A DNA stretch of 64,000 nt from Streptomyces spinoverrucosus (GTDB lineage: Bacteria; Actinomycetota; Actinomycetes; Streptomycetales; Streptomycetaceae). The notes under the pieces are model-generated. The model made no database searches. It saw only the letters and a program-made list of their open reading frames with translations, and was not told where the DNA came from. The stretch covers positions 3,224,001 to 3,288,000 of the forward strand of contig NZ_JADPZX010000001.1 in assembly GCF_015712165.1 (NCBI RefSeq), in the 5' to 3' direction. A program made the translations under genes and the position numbers. Below, in pieces: positions 19,009 to 26,795 of the stretch (within the stretch, counting starts at the first letter, position 1; the number at the start of each line of letters is the position of its first letter).

Positions 19009-19734
19009 ATGGCACTTCGGAGAGGACGACGTACGACGACCGGGCTCGGCCTCGCGTCGGCCGCCGCACTGGCGGTGGCGCTGTCGGGGCTGTCGGCAAC
19101 CGACGCGGCGGCGCGGTCGCCGGGGGCGCGGGACGTGCCCGATCTGGCGCTGGTCATGGCGGGCGACTCGGGCCGGACGACGGTGCTGCGCTCGGGCGAG
19201 CCCCGCTTCGCCCGCTTCTGGCAGTTGCTGCAGCCGCTGTATCCGGGGACGGAGCGGGTGTCGGAGGCATGGACGGAGGGCCGGCATCCGCCGGCGCGGA
19301 TCACCGTGGTGTGGGGCCTGACGGGCATCGGCGGATACCCGCAGACCAGCAGCCCGCCCGGCGGCGATGTGGCCATCGAGCGCCAGGACCAGCTGTTCCT
19401 CGCCGAGGACGGCACGCCGTGGGTGCGTACGGACCCGGCGCCGGACGTGGACGACGACGACATCCGCTGGCACCGGGCACCGCGGCCGGTGTTCGAGCGG
19501 CTGGACGGTGCGGGGCTGCTGGGCGAGGCCACGGACGGGGCGGAGGAGTCACCCGCAGCGAGGGCGGGCACGATGCCGGGCGCCTGGTGGGCGATACCCG
19601 GCCTCGCGGTGGGCCTGGCCCTCGGGGCGGGCGGCACGCGCCTGATACGCCGCGCGGCGGCCCAGCCGGGAGCCGGACCGCCGCGAGCCGGACCGCCGCG
19701 AGCGGAACCACGTCAGGAGCTGATCGACCTCTGA
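19009..19734 (+). CDS. Exported, C-terminally membrane-anchored protein of unknown function (paralog B)
   Basis: 241 residues. Signal peptide at about 1-35 (RRGRRTTTGLGLASAAALAVALSG in outline), an extracytoplasmic domain containing ARITVVWGLTGIGGYPQ and DIRWHRAPRPVFERLDGAG, a helix starting WWAIPGLAVGLALGAGG and a tail ending RQELIDL. The domain aligns in layout with paralog A: VTWLLHDVTPW versus VVWGLTGIGGY, HWHRAERPTLLRAL versus RWHRAPRPVFERL. It starts 35 bases after paralog A, so the two probably share a transcript. The Shine-Dalgarno sequence is weak. No function can be assigned; surface sensing or stress response is a guess from the ECF link. Confidence 0.8.
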   Translation: MALRRGRRTTTGLGLASAAALAVALSGLSATDAAARSPGARDVPDLALVMAGDSGRTTVLRSGEPRFARFWQLLQPLYPGTERVSEAWTEGRHPPARITVVWGLTGIGGYPQTSSPPGGDVAIERQDQLFLAEDGTPWVRTDPAPDVDDDDIRWHRAPRPVFERLDGAGLLGEATDGAEESPAARAGTMPGAWWAIPGLAVGLALGAGGTRLIRRAAAQPGAGPPRAGPPRAEPRQELIDL

Positions 19735-19753
19735 GCGGTGATCGCCGGGGGCG

Positions 19754-21202
19754 TCAGCCGAGGTCGACCTCCGGGTACAGCGGGAAACCGGCCACGAGGT
19801 CGGTGGCGCGGTGGGAGATCTCGTCCGCGACCTTCGGGTCCAGGATGTGCTGGGCCTTGGAGGGGGTGCCCTTGCTGGTGGTGCCGGCCTCCGTGGTGGT
19901 CAGGACGCGGTCGATGAGGCCGGCGACCTCGTCCATCTCGGCGGTGCCCAGGCCACGGGTGGTCAGGGCGGGCGTGCCGACGCGGATGCCGGAGGTGTAC
20001 CAGGCACCGTTGGGGTCGGCCGGGATGGCGTTGCGGTTGGTGACGATGCCGGACTCGAGGAGGGCGGCCTCGGCCTGGCGGCCGGTGAGGCCGTAGGAGG
20101 TGGCGACGTCGATCAGGTTGAGGTGGTTGTCGGTGCCACCGGTGACCAGGGTGGCGCCGCGCCGCATCAGGCCCTCGGCGAGGGCACGGGAGTTGTCGAC
20201 GATGCGCTGGGCGTAGTCCCGGAAGGAGGGCTGACGGGCCTCGGCGAGCGCGACGGCCTTGGCGGCCATGACGTGCGGGAGCGGGCCGCCGAGGACCATC
20301 GGGCAGCCGCGGTCGACCTGGTCCTTGAGGGAGTCGTCGCACAGGACCATGCCGCCCCGCGGGCCGCGCAGTGACTTGTGGGTGGTGGTGGTGACGATCT
20401 GGGCGTGCGGGACCGGGTCGAAGTCACCGGTGAGGACCTTGCCGGCGACGAGGCCCGCGAAGTGGGCCATGTCGACCATGAGCGTGGCACCGACCTCGTC
20501 GGCGATCTCGCGCATGATCCGGAAGTTCACGAGCCGGGGGTAGGCGGAGTAGCCGGCGACGATGATCAGCGGCTTGAACTCGCGGGCCTGGGCACGCAGG
20601 GCGTCGTAGTCGATCAGGCCAGTGGCCGGGTCCGTGCCGTAGGAGCGCTGGTCGAACATCTTGCCGGAGATGTTCGGGCGGAAGCCGTGGGTGAGGTGGC
20701 CGCCGGCGTCCAGGGACATGCCGAGCATGCGCTGGTTGCCGAAGGCCCGGCGGAGTTCGGCCCAGTCGGCCTCGGAGAGGTCGTTGACCTGGCGGACGCC
20801 CGTCTTCTCCAGGAAGGGGGCCTCGACGCGGTCGGCGAGGACGGCCCAGAAGGCGACGAGGTTGGCGTCGATGCCGGAGTGCGGCTGGACGTAGGCGTGG
20901 CGGGCGCCGAAGAGCTCGCGCGCGTGCTCCGCCGCCAGCGACTCGACGGTGTCGACGTTGCGGCAGCCGGCGTAGAAGCGGCGGCCGACGGTGCCCTCGG
21001 CGTACTTGTCGCTGAACCAGTTGCCCATCGCGAGGAGGGTGGCCGGGGAGGCGTAGTTCTCGGAGGCGATCAGCTTGAGCATCTCGCGCTGGTCGGCGAC
21101 CTCCTGGCCGATGGCGTCGGCGACGCGCGGCTCGACGGCGCGGATCACATCGATAGCGGAACGAAAGGCGGTGGACTCGGTGGAGAGGTGCTGCTTTGAC
21201 AT
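19754..21202 (-). CDS. glyA: Serine hydroxymethyltransferase
   Basis: A 482-residue PLP enzyme interconverting serine and glycine with tetrahydrofolate, the main source of C1 units. Conserved blocks: [13 protein letters not shown] (44-56), [15 protein letters not shown] (66-80), the [13 protein letters not shown] region and [14 protein letters not shown], in which K276 binds PLP. At 482 residues it is longer than the usual 415-430; extra residues sit around 120-190. CGGAGG five bases before ATG 21202 sets the start. folD, purN and purH, which use the same folate pool, lie in this window but not in one operon. It is divergent from rocD across 224 bases in which I recognise no riboswitch. Confidence 0.95.
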   Translation of the reverse strand: MSKQHLSTESTAFRSAIDVIRAVEPRVADAIGQEVADQREMLKLIASENYASPATLLAMGNWFSDKYAEGTVGRRFYAGCRNVDTVESLAAEHARELFGARHAYVQPHSGIDANLVAFWAVLADRVEAPFLEKTGVRQVNDLSEADWAELRRAFGNQRMLGMSLDAGGHLTHGFRPNISGKMFDQRSYGTDPATGLIDYDALRAQAREFKPLIIVAGYSAYPRLVNFRIMREIADEVGATLMVDMAHFAGLVAGKVLTGDFDPVPHAQIVTTTTHKSLRGPRGGMVLCDDSLKDQVDRGCPMVLGGPLPHVMAAKAVALAEARQPSFRDYAQRIVDNSRALAEGLMRRGATLVTGGTDNHLNLIDVATSYGLTGRQAEAALLESGIVTNRNAIPADPNGAWYTSGIRVGTPALTTRGLGTAEMDEVAGLIDRVLTTTEAGTTSKGTPSKAQHILDPKVADEISHRATDLVAGFPLYPEVDLG

Positions 21203-21426
21203 CTCGGCCTCCGGGCGGCGTGGCTTACGACGGTCACGGTTCACGGTTCGGCCCAGGCGCACGGCACTCGCTCACTGCACAGGCCGCTCCCCGATGGTCG
21301 GTCCCATCCCAGCGCGCCAGTCACGGCCCGCGATCAGCCTACCGGGCGCGCCGGAAGGTCCAGTTCCCGAGTCCACCATGCGAGCGACGATAAGAAGGTG
21401 GTCCAGCCTCATGTTCGGGAGTTGCC

Positions 21427-22644
21427 GTGACCGCTACGGAAAGCCTCATCGCCGAAGCCGAAGCGCACAGCGCGCACAACTATCACCCGCTGCCGGTGGT
21501 CGTCGCCTCGGCCGACGGAGCGTGGATGACGGATGTGGAGGGCCGGCGCTATCTGGATCTGCTGGCCGGTTACTCGGCGCTCAACTTCGGGCACGGCAAC
21601 CGGCGTTTGATCGAGGCGGCGAAGGCGCAGCTGGAGCGGGTGACGCTGACGTCGCGCGCTTTCCATCACGACCGGTTCGCGGCGTTCTGCACCCAGCTGG
21701 CGGAGCTGTGCGGGATGGAGATGGTGCTGCCGATGAACACGGGCGCGGAGGCGGTGGAGTCGGCGGTGAAGACGGCCCGGAAGTGGGGGTACCGGGTCAA
21801 GGGCGTGCCCGCGGAGATGGCGAAGATCGTGGTGGCGTCGGGCAACTTCCACGGCCGTACGACGACGATCATCAGCTTCTCCACCGACCCGGAGGCGCGG
21901 GCGGACTACGGGCCGTACACGCCGGGCTTCGAGATCGTGCGGTACGGGGATCTGACGGCGATGCGGGCGGCGATGACGGAGAACACGGTCGCCGTGCTGC
22001 TGGAGCCGATCCAGGGCGAGTCGGGGGTGATCGTGCCGCCGGCCGGCTATCTGCCGGCGGTGCGGGAGCTGACCCGGGAGCGGAACGTGCTGTTCGTCGC
22101 GGACGAGATCCAGTCGGGGCTGGGGCGGACGGGGCGGACGTTCGCGTGCGAGCACGAGGGCGTGGTGCCGGACATGTACGTGTTGGGCAAGGCGCTGGGC
22201 GGTGGGATCGTGCCGGTGTCGGCGGTGGTGTCGTCGGCGGAGGTGCTCGGCGTGTTCCGGCCCGGCGAGCACGGGTCGACGTTCGGCGGGAATCCGCTGG
22301 CCTGCGCGGTGGCGCTGGAGGTGATCGCGATGCTGCGGTCGGGCGAGTACCAGGCGCGGGCGGCGGAGCTGGGCGAGCATCTGCACCGCGAGCTGACGGC
22401 GCTGACGGGCACCGGGCGGGTGACGCAGGTGCGGGGCCGTGGGCTGTGGGCGGGTGTGGACATCCATCCGAGGTTCGGCACCGGGCGGGAGATGTCGGAG
22501 AAGCTGATGGACCGGGGTGTGCTGGTGAAGGACACGCACGGTTCGACGATCCGGATCGCACCGCCGCTGGTCATCGGGAAGGAGGACCTGGACTGGGGGC
22601 TGGCCCAACTGCGCGGTGTGCTCGGGGTGCAGGGCTCCGAATAG
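21427..22644 (+). CDS. rocD: Ornithine--oxo-acid aminotransferase
   Basis: A 405-residue class III PLP aminotransferase converting ornithine to glutamate semialdehyde in arginine/ornithine breakdown. PLP sites: D226 in VADEIQSGLGRTG and lysine K255 in LGKALGGGIVPVSA. NTGAEAVESAVKTARKWGY and STFGGNPLACAVALE are the ornithine-aminotransferase versions of the family blocks, not those of acetylornithine aminotransferase. The GTG start has GGGAG six bases upstream. The convergent downstream gene is a MocR regulator, which may or may not act on it. Confidence 0.92.
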   Translation: MTATESLIAEAEAHSAHNYHPLPVVVASADGAWMTDVEGRRYLDLLAGYSALNFGHGNRRLIEAAKAQLERVTLTSRAFHHDRFAAFCTQLAELCGMEMVLPMNTGAEAVESAVKTARKWGYRVKGVPAEMAKIVVASGNFHGRTTTIISFSTDPEARADYGPYTPGFEIVRYGDLTAMRAAMTENTVAVLLEPIQGESGVIVPPAGYLPAVRELTRERNVLFVADEIQSGLGRTGRTFACEHEGVVPDMYVLGKALGGGIVPVSAVVSSAEVLGVFRPGEHGSTFGGNPLACAVALEVIAMLRSGEYQARAAELGEHLHRELTALTGTGRVTQVRGRGLWAGVDIHPRFGTGREMSEKLMDRGVLVKDTHGSTIRIAPPLVIGKEDLDWGLAQLRGVLGVQGSE

Positions 22645-22669
22645 CCGATCAGGTGCCTGGGCGGCAGGC

Positions 22670-24079
22670 TCAGGGCAGCGCCCTGCACAGGGCGTCCAGG
22701 GTGCCCGTCCAGGCGTGGTCGGGTGGGGTGCCGTAGCCGACGACCATGGCGTCGAGGTGCTGGGCGCGGGCTGCGGGGTGGCGGTAGCGGGAGAGGCCGT
22801 GGACGGCGACGCCCTGCCAGGTGGCCGCGCGGACGACCGGTTGTTCGGTGCCGGGCGGGAGCCGCAGGACGGCGTGCAGGCCGGCCGCGATGCCGGTGGC
22901 GCGGACGTCGGGCGCGCGCTCGGCGAGGGCGGCGACCAGGTCGTCGCGGCGGCGCCGGTAGCGCAGGCGGGCGGCGCGGACATGGCGGTCGTAGGCGCCG
23001 GAGGTGAGGAACTCGGCGAGGGTCAGCTGTTCGAGGACGCCCGTGGCCGAGCCGCCGGCGTGCCGCATGACGTCCGGTACCAGCGAGGGCGGCAGCACCA
23101 TCCAGGCCAGCCGCAGACCGGGGGCGAGGGACTTGCTGGCGGTGCCGAGGTAGACGACGTGGTCGGGGTCGAGGTCCTGAAGGGCGCCGACGGGCTGGCG
23201 GTCGTAGCGGAACTCGCCGTCGTAGTCGTCCTCCAGGATCAGCCCGCCCGTGCGACGGGCCCAGTCCACGACGGCGGCCCGGCGCGAGGGGCGCAGGGCG
23301 ACGCCCATAGGGAACTGGTGCGCGGGCGTCAGCAGCACGGCCCGCGTGGCGGGGAGGTCGTCGGAGCCCGCCCCATCGAGGGCCTCCGGCAGGGTGCCGT
23401 GTGTGTCGAAGGGGAGGGGAAGGGTGCGCAGGCCGGCCCGTTCGACGAGGTCCCAGTGCAGGTCGAGGCCGTAGGACTCCACGGCGAGGGTGCGCAGGCC
23501 GCGGGTGTGGAGGACCTCGGCGAGGAGTTTCAGGCCGTGGGCGAAGCCGGAGCAGACGAGGATGCGGTCGGGATCGGCGCGTACGCCGCGGGCGCGGGAG
23601 AGGTAGTCGGCGAGGGCGGTGCGCAGTTCGATGCGGCCGCGGGCATCGCCGTAGCCGAGGGCGTCGTTCGGGGCGGCGGTGAGGGCGCGGCGGGCGGCCT
23701 TGAGCCATTCGGCGCGGGGGAAGGAAGCGAGGTCGGGGGTGCCGGGGACGAGGTTGTAGGCGGCGCGGCCGGGTTCGCGGTGGTGGGGGGCCGGGCGGTC
23801 AGGCTGTGGCGGGACGGCGCGGTCGGCGACCCGGGTGCCGGAGCCCTGGCGGGCGGTGAGCCAGCCCTCGGCGACGAGGTCGGCGTAGGACTCGGCGACG
23901 GTGTTGCGGGCGATGCCGAGGTCGGCGGCGAGCGAGCGGGAGGAGGGCAGCCGGGTGTCGGGGGCGAGGCGGCCGGTGCGGACGGCCTCGCGCAGGGTGT
24001 CGGTCAGACCGCGGCGCAGGCCGGGTCCGGAGGGTTCGAGGTGCAGGTCGATGCCCAAAGTGGCCCGAGGTTTCGCCAT
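22670..24079 (-). CDS. MocR/PdxR-type PLP-dependent transcriptional regulator (GntR HTH + aminotransferase fold)
   Basis: 469 residues. The N-terminal winged helix (about 20-85) contains LPSSRSLAADLGIARNTVAESYADLVAEGWL, the GntR pattern. The rest is a fold-type I aminotransferase domain with VVYLGTASKSLAPGLRLAW, whose lysine in ASKS would bind PLP. Such proteins sense amino acids or PLP and usually act on the divergent gene. Here that is the CMD-CMD-PEP mutase operon starting 47 bases away, and the short shared spacer (24080-24126) contains ATGGACCAT, a possible half of the operator. It converges with rocD. Confidence 0.92.
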   Translation of the reverse strand: MAKPRATLGIDLHLEPSGPGLRRGLTDTLREAVRTGRLAPDTRLPSSRSLAADLGIARNTVAESYADLVAEGWLTARQGSGTRVADRAVPPQPDRPAPHHREPGRAAYNLVPGTPDLASFPRAEWLKAARRALTAAPNDALGYGDARGRIELRTALADYLSRARGVRADPDRILVCSGFAHGLKLLAEVLHTRGLRTLAVESYGLDLHWDLVERAGLRTLPLPFDTHGTLPEALDGAGSDDLPATRAVLLTPAHQFPMGVALRPSRRAAVVDWARRTGGLILEDDYDGEFRYDRQPVGALQDLDPDHVVYLGTASKSLAPGLRLAWMVLPPSLVPDVMRHAGGSATGVLEQLTLAEFLTSGAYDRHVRAARLRYRRRRDDLVAALAERAPDVRATGIAAGLHAVLRLPPGTEQPVVRAATWQGVAVHGLSRYRHPAARAQHLDAMVVGYGTPPDHAWTGTLDALCRALP

Positions 24080-24126
24080 GGAAATGGACCATACTCCTGG
24101 GCTGCCTCATTCGTAGGGTCGAGGGC

Positions 24127-24630
24127 ATGACGACTGAAGACACGGCAGCTGTGCAGTACGCCCCCGAGCTCACCCCGCGTCTGGAGTGGGCCAAGCTCGT
24201 TCCCGACGTGTACAAGGCGATGATCCGGTTGGAGACGGCCGCCCGGCAGGGCCTCGACCCGACGCTGTACGAGCTGGTGAAGATCCGCGCCTCCCAGATC
24301 AACCACTGCGCCTTCTGCCTGGACATGCACACCAAGGACGCCCTCGCCGCGGGCGAGAGTGTCGAGCGGATCGTGCAGTTGAGCGCGTGGGAGGAGTCGC
24401 GGCACTTCTACACCGAGAGGGAGCTCGCCGCGCTGGAGCTGACCGAGGCGGTCACCGTCCTGACCGACGGGTTCGTGCCGGACGAGGTGTACGAGCGGGC
24501 GGCGCGGCACTTCGAGGAGGCCGAGCTGGCCCAGGTGATCGCCGCGATCACGGTGATCAACGCCTGGAACCGGTTCGGTGTGACCTGCCGTATGACGCCG
24601 GGCCACTACCAGCCGGGCCAGTACAAGTGA
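24127..24630 (+). CDS. Carboxymuconolactone decarboxylase family protein (AhpD-like), copy 1
   Basis: A 167-residue alpha-helical CMD-fold protein. The AhpD-type redox/proton relay is CAFCLDMH (the CxxC cysteines plus histidine, about residues 61-68), preceded by LVKIRASQINH. These proteins act as peroxidase-like alkylhydroperoxidase partners or disulfide reductases. It is the first gene of a coupled trio and overlaps copy 2 by GTGA. A 47-base stretch (24469-24515) is identical to copy 2, evidence of duplication or gene conversion. Probably controlled by the divergent MocR regulator. Confidence 0.88.
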   Translation: MTTEDTAAVQYAPELTPRLEWAKLVPDVYKAMIRLETAARQGLDPTLYELVKIRASQINHCAFCLDMHTKDALAAGESVERIVQLSAWEESRHFYTERELAALELTEAVTVLTDGFVPDEVYERAARHFEEAELAQVIAAITVINAWNRFGVTCRMTPGHYQPGQYK

Positions 24631-25103
24631 CGGCACGGACCACGCACCTGGACGCCGGGGTTCGCGAGGCGATGCGGGCGCTGAGCGCCGCCGCGAAGCA
24701 GGGCCTCGGTGATCCGGCTCTCGCCGAGCTGGTGCAGATCCGTGCCTCCCAGCTCAACCACTGCGCGTTCTGCCTCGACATGCATCTCGCACTCGCCCGC
24801 AAGCACGGCGTGAGTGAGCGGCAGCTCGATCTGCTGGACGCGTGGGAGGAGGCGGAGGAGGTCTTCGACGAGCGTGAGCGGGCCGCGCTGGCGCTGACCG
24901 AGGCGGTGACCCTGCTGACCGGGGGCACGTCCCAGGCTTGCGGCTCTGGGGGAGGGTTCGTGCCGGACGAGGTGTACGAGCGGGCGGCGCGGCACTTCGA
25001 CGCCGGCCGACTCGCTTACCTCATCGCCCTGATCACCGTGATCAACAGCTGGAACCGGTTGATGGTGAGTCGGCGGATCCCGGCGGGAAGTGTGGAGTGG
25101 TGA
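24627..25103 (+). CDS. Carboxymuconolactone decarboxylase family protein (AhpD-like), copy 2
   Basis: 158 residues, starting at GTG 24627, which overlaps the previous stop. CAFCLDMH is intact, within VQIRASQLNHCAFCLDMH. Compared with copy 1, a 10-residue insertion (GTSQACGSGG) sits between the helix ending AVTLLTG and FVPDEVYERAARHF. It comes from a 30-base in-frame insertion at 24924-24953. Downstream of the insertion the DNA is identical to copy 1 for 47 bases. It overlaps the next gene by GTGA, so the three are translated as a unit. The insertion lies in a loop and may be neutral. Confidence 0.85.
   Translation: MTARTTHLDAGVREAMRALSAAAKQGLGDPALAELVQIRASQLNHCAFCLDMHLALARKHGVSERQLDLLDAWEEAEEVFDERERAALALTEAVTLLTGGTSQACGSGGGFVPDEVYERAARHFDAGRLAYLIALITVINSWNRLMVSRRIPAGSVEW
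24924..24953. repeat. 30-base palindromic in-frame insertion
   Basis: It is absent from the paralogous gene 24127-24630, whose sequence is continuous at this point. It contains CCCAG (24931-24935) and CTGGG (24946-24950) arms, so it can fold. It looks like a small dispersed Streptomyces palindromic repeat inserted in frame. I saw no other copy in the window. Confidence 0.6.
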
Positions 25104-25837
25104 CCACCGTAGAGATGTTCCGCGCGCTGCACCGCCGGCCCGACCCGGCCGACCCGCTGATCCTGCCCGGGCCCTGGGACGCGGCGAGCGCCCGCGTCTT
25201 CGTGGACGCCGGTTTCCCGGCGCTGGCGACGCCCAGTGCGGGAGTCGCCGCCTCGCTGGGGTACGAGGACGGGGCGACGCCGGCGGAGGAGATGTTCGCG
25301 GCGGTCGCCCGGATCGTGCGGGCGGTGGACGTGCCGGTGTCGGCGGATGTCGAGGACGGGTACGGGCTCGCGCCGGAGGAGCTGGTCGAGCGGCTGCTGG
25401 AGACCGGCGCCGTCGGCTGCAATCTGGAGGACTCCAGCGGCGGCGTCCTCAAGGATCCGCACGCGCACGCCGAGTGGCTGGCCGAGGTGCGGGCGGCGGC
25501 GGGTGACCGGCTGTTCGTCAACGCGCGCGTCGACACGTTCATCCGGGGCGTGCAGGACCCCGAACGGGCCATCGAACGGGCCGCGTTGTACGTCGCCGCG
25601 GGTGCCGACTGCGTGTACCCGATCGCCGCCCCACTCGACGTACTGCCGCTGCTGCGGGCCGGGATCGAGGGGCCGATCAACGCGTTCGCACTGCTGGACG
25701 GCGAGGGCCCCTCCGCAACCGAGCTCACCGAACTCGGCAGCCGAGGGGCCACCCGCGTCACCTTCGGGCCGGGCCTGCAGCGCAGAGCCACTCGGGCGCT
25801 GCGCGACATCGCGGCCAGGATCCCCGAACAGCGGTGA
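25100..25837 (+). CDS. Isocitrate lyase/phosphoenolpyruvate mutase family protein
   Basis: A 245-residue TIM-barrel enzyme of the PEP mutase/ICL superfamily. Typical blocks are PGPWDAASARVF, ATPSAGVAASLGYEDG, the metal-binding SADVEDGYG, NLEDSSGG, FVNARVDTFIRG and GADCVYPIAAP. It lacks the KKCGH loop of true isocitrate lyase, so it is a short member, probably an oxaloacetate decarboxylase/lyase or C-C bond lyase of unknown substrate. The GTG start overlaps the preceding stop (GTGA). It is co-translated with the two CMD proteins, suggesting a small catabolic or redox pathway. Its stop lies 3 bases from the convergent betaine-binding protein gene. Confidence 0.88.
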   Translation: MTTVEMFRALHRRPDPADPLILPGPWDAASARVFVDAGFPALATPSAGVAASLGYEDGATPAEEMFAAVARIVRAVDVPVSADVEDGYGLAPEELVERLLETGAVGCNLEDSSGGVLKDPHAHAEWLAEVRAAAGDRLFVNARVDTFIRGVQDPERAIERAALYVAAGADCVYPIAAPLDVLPLLRAGIEGPINAFALLDGEGPSATELTELGSRGATRVTFGPGLQRRATRALRDIAARIPEQR

Positions 25838-25840
25838 GCG

Positions 25841-26794
25841 TCAGGACAGCCACTGCTTCCACGTGGACTCGTGGCTGTCCACCCACTTCTTCGCCGCCTC
25901 CTGCGGAGTCAGCTTCTGCTCGGCGATCATCAGGGACACCTCGTTCTGGTCCTCGGTCGTCCACTTGAACTTCCGCAGGAAGGCCGCCGCCTCGCCGCCG
26001 GACTTCGCGAAGTCGGCGTTCAGATACTTCTGCAGCGGCGTGTGCGGATAGGCGCAGGCGACCTTCGCCGGGTCCGCGTCGCAGCCCTCCTTGTAGGCGG
26101 GCAGCTTCACCTCGGTCATGGGGACCTTCTTGAAGAGCCACTGCGGCGAGTACCAGTACGTCAGGAAGGGCTTCTTCTCCTTCGCGAACTGCTTGATCTG
26201 GGTGATCTGCGCGGCCTCCGAACCGGCGAACACCACCTGGTAGTTCAGGTCCAGGTTCTGCACCAGCGCCTTGTCGTTGGTGACGTAGGACGGCGAGCCG
26301 TCCATCAGCTGGCCCTTGCCGCCGCTCTCCGGGGTGCGGAACTGGTCGGCGTACTTGTTGAGGTTCTTCCAGTCGGTGACGTCGGGGTGCTGCTCGGCGA
26401 AGTACGTCGGGACGAACCAGCCGATGTGCCCGGTGACCCCGAGGTCGCCGCCGTTCACGATCGTCTTCTTGTCCTTGACGTACCGCTGCTCCTCCTCGGG
26501 GTGTCCCCAGTCCTCCAGGAGCGCGTCGACGCGGCCCTGGCTGAGGGCGTCCCAGGCGGGCACCTCGTCGATCTGGACGGTGTCGACGCGGTAGCCGAGT
26601 TCGTGTTCGAGCAGGTACTGGGCGACGGCGACGTTGGCCTGCGCACCCACCCAGGACTGCACGGACAGGGTCACGCTCTTGGAGCCCTGCGCGTTCGCGA
26701 AGGGCGAGGCCTGCTTGGTCATGTCGGCGGCACCGCAGCCGGTGGTCACGGCGAGCAGCGCCACCGCCGCCAGGACGCTCGTACGCGTACGCAT
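25841..26794 (-). CDS. Glycine betaine/choline ABC transporter substrate-binding lipoprotein
   Basis: 317 residues, OpuAC/ProX-like. The lipoprotein signal peptide ends VTTGC with the modified cysteine at residue 20. SVQSWVGAQANVAVAQYLLEHELGY begins the mature fold, and W/Y residues (DWGHPEE, WYSPQWLF) suit an aromatic box for quaternary amines. Last gene of the choline operon, starting one base after the permease stop. It delivers betaine or choline to the double permease and ATPase encoded upstream. Confidence 0.92.
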   Translation of the reverse strand: MRTRTSVLAAVALLAVTTGCGAADMTKQASPFANAQGSKSVTLSVQSWVGAQANVAVAQYLLEHELGYRVDTVQIDEVPAWDALSQGRVDALLEDWGHPEEEQRYVKDKKTIVNGGDLGVTGHIGWFVPTYFAEQHPDVTDWKNLNKYADQFRTPESGGKGQLMDGSPSYVTNDKALVQNLDLNYQVVFAGSEAAQITQIKQFAKEKKPFLTYWYSPQWLFKKVPMTEVKLPAYKEGCDADPAKVACAYPHTPLQKYLNADFAKSGGEAAAFLRKFKWTTEDQNEVSLMIAEQKLTPQEAAKKWVDSHESTWKQWLS

Positions 26795-26795
26795 G

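Noticed and set aside
21203..21426. Possible folate or glycine riboswitch before glyA
   Set aside because: No recognisable conserved core of either class in the 224-base divergent region.
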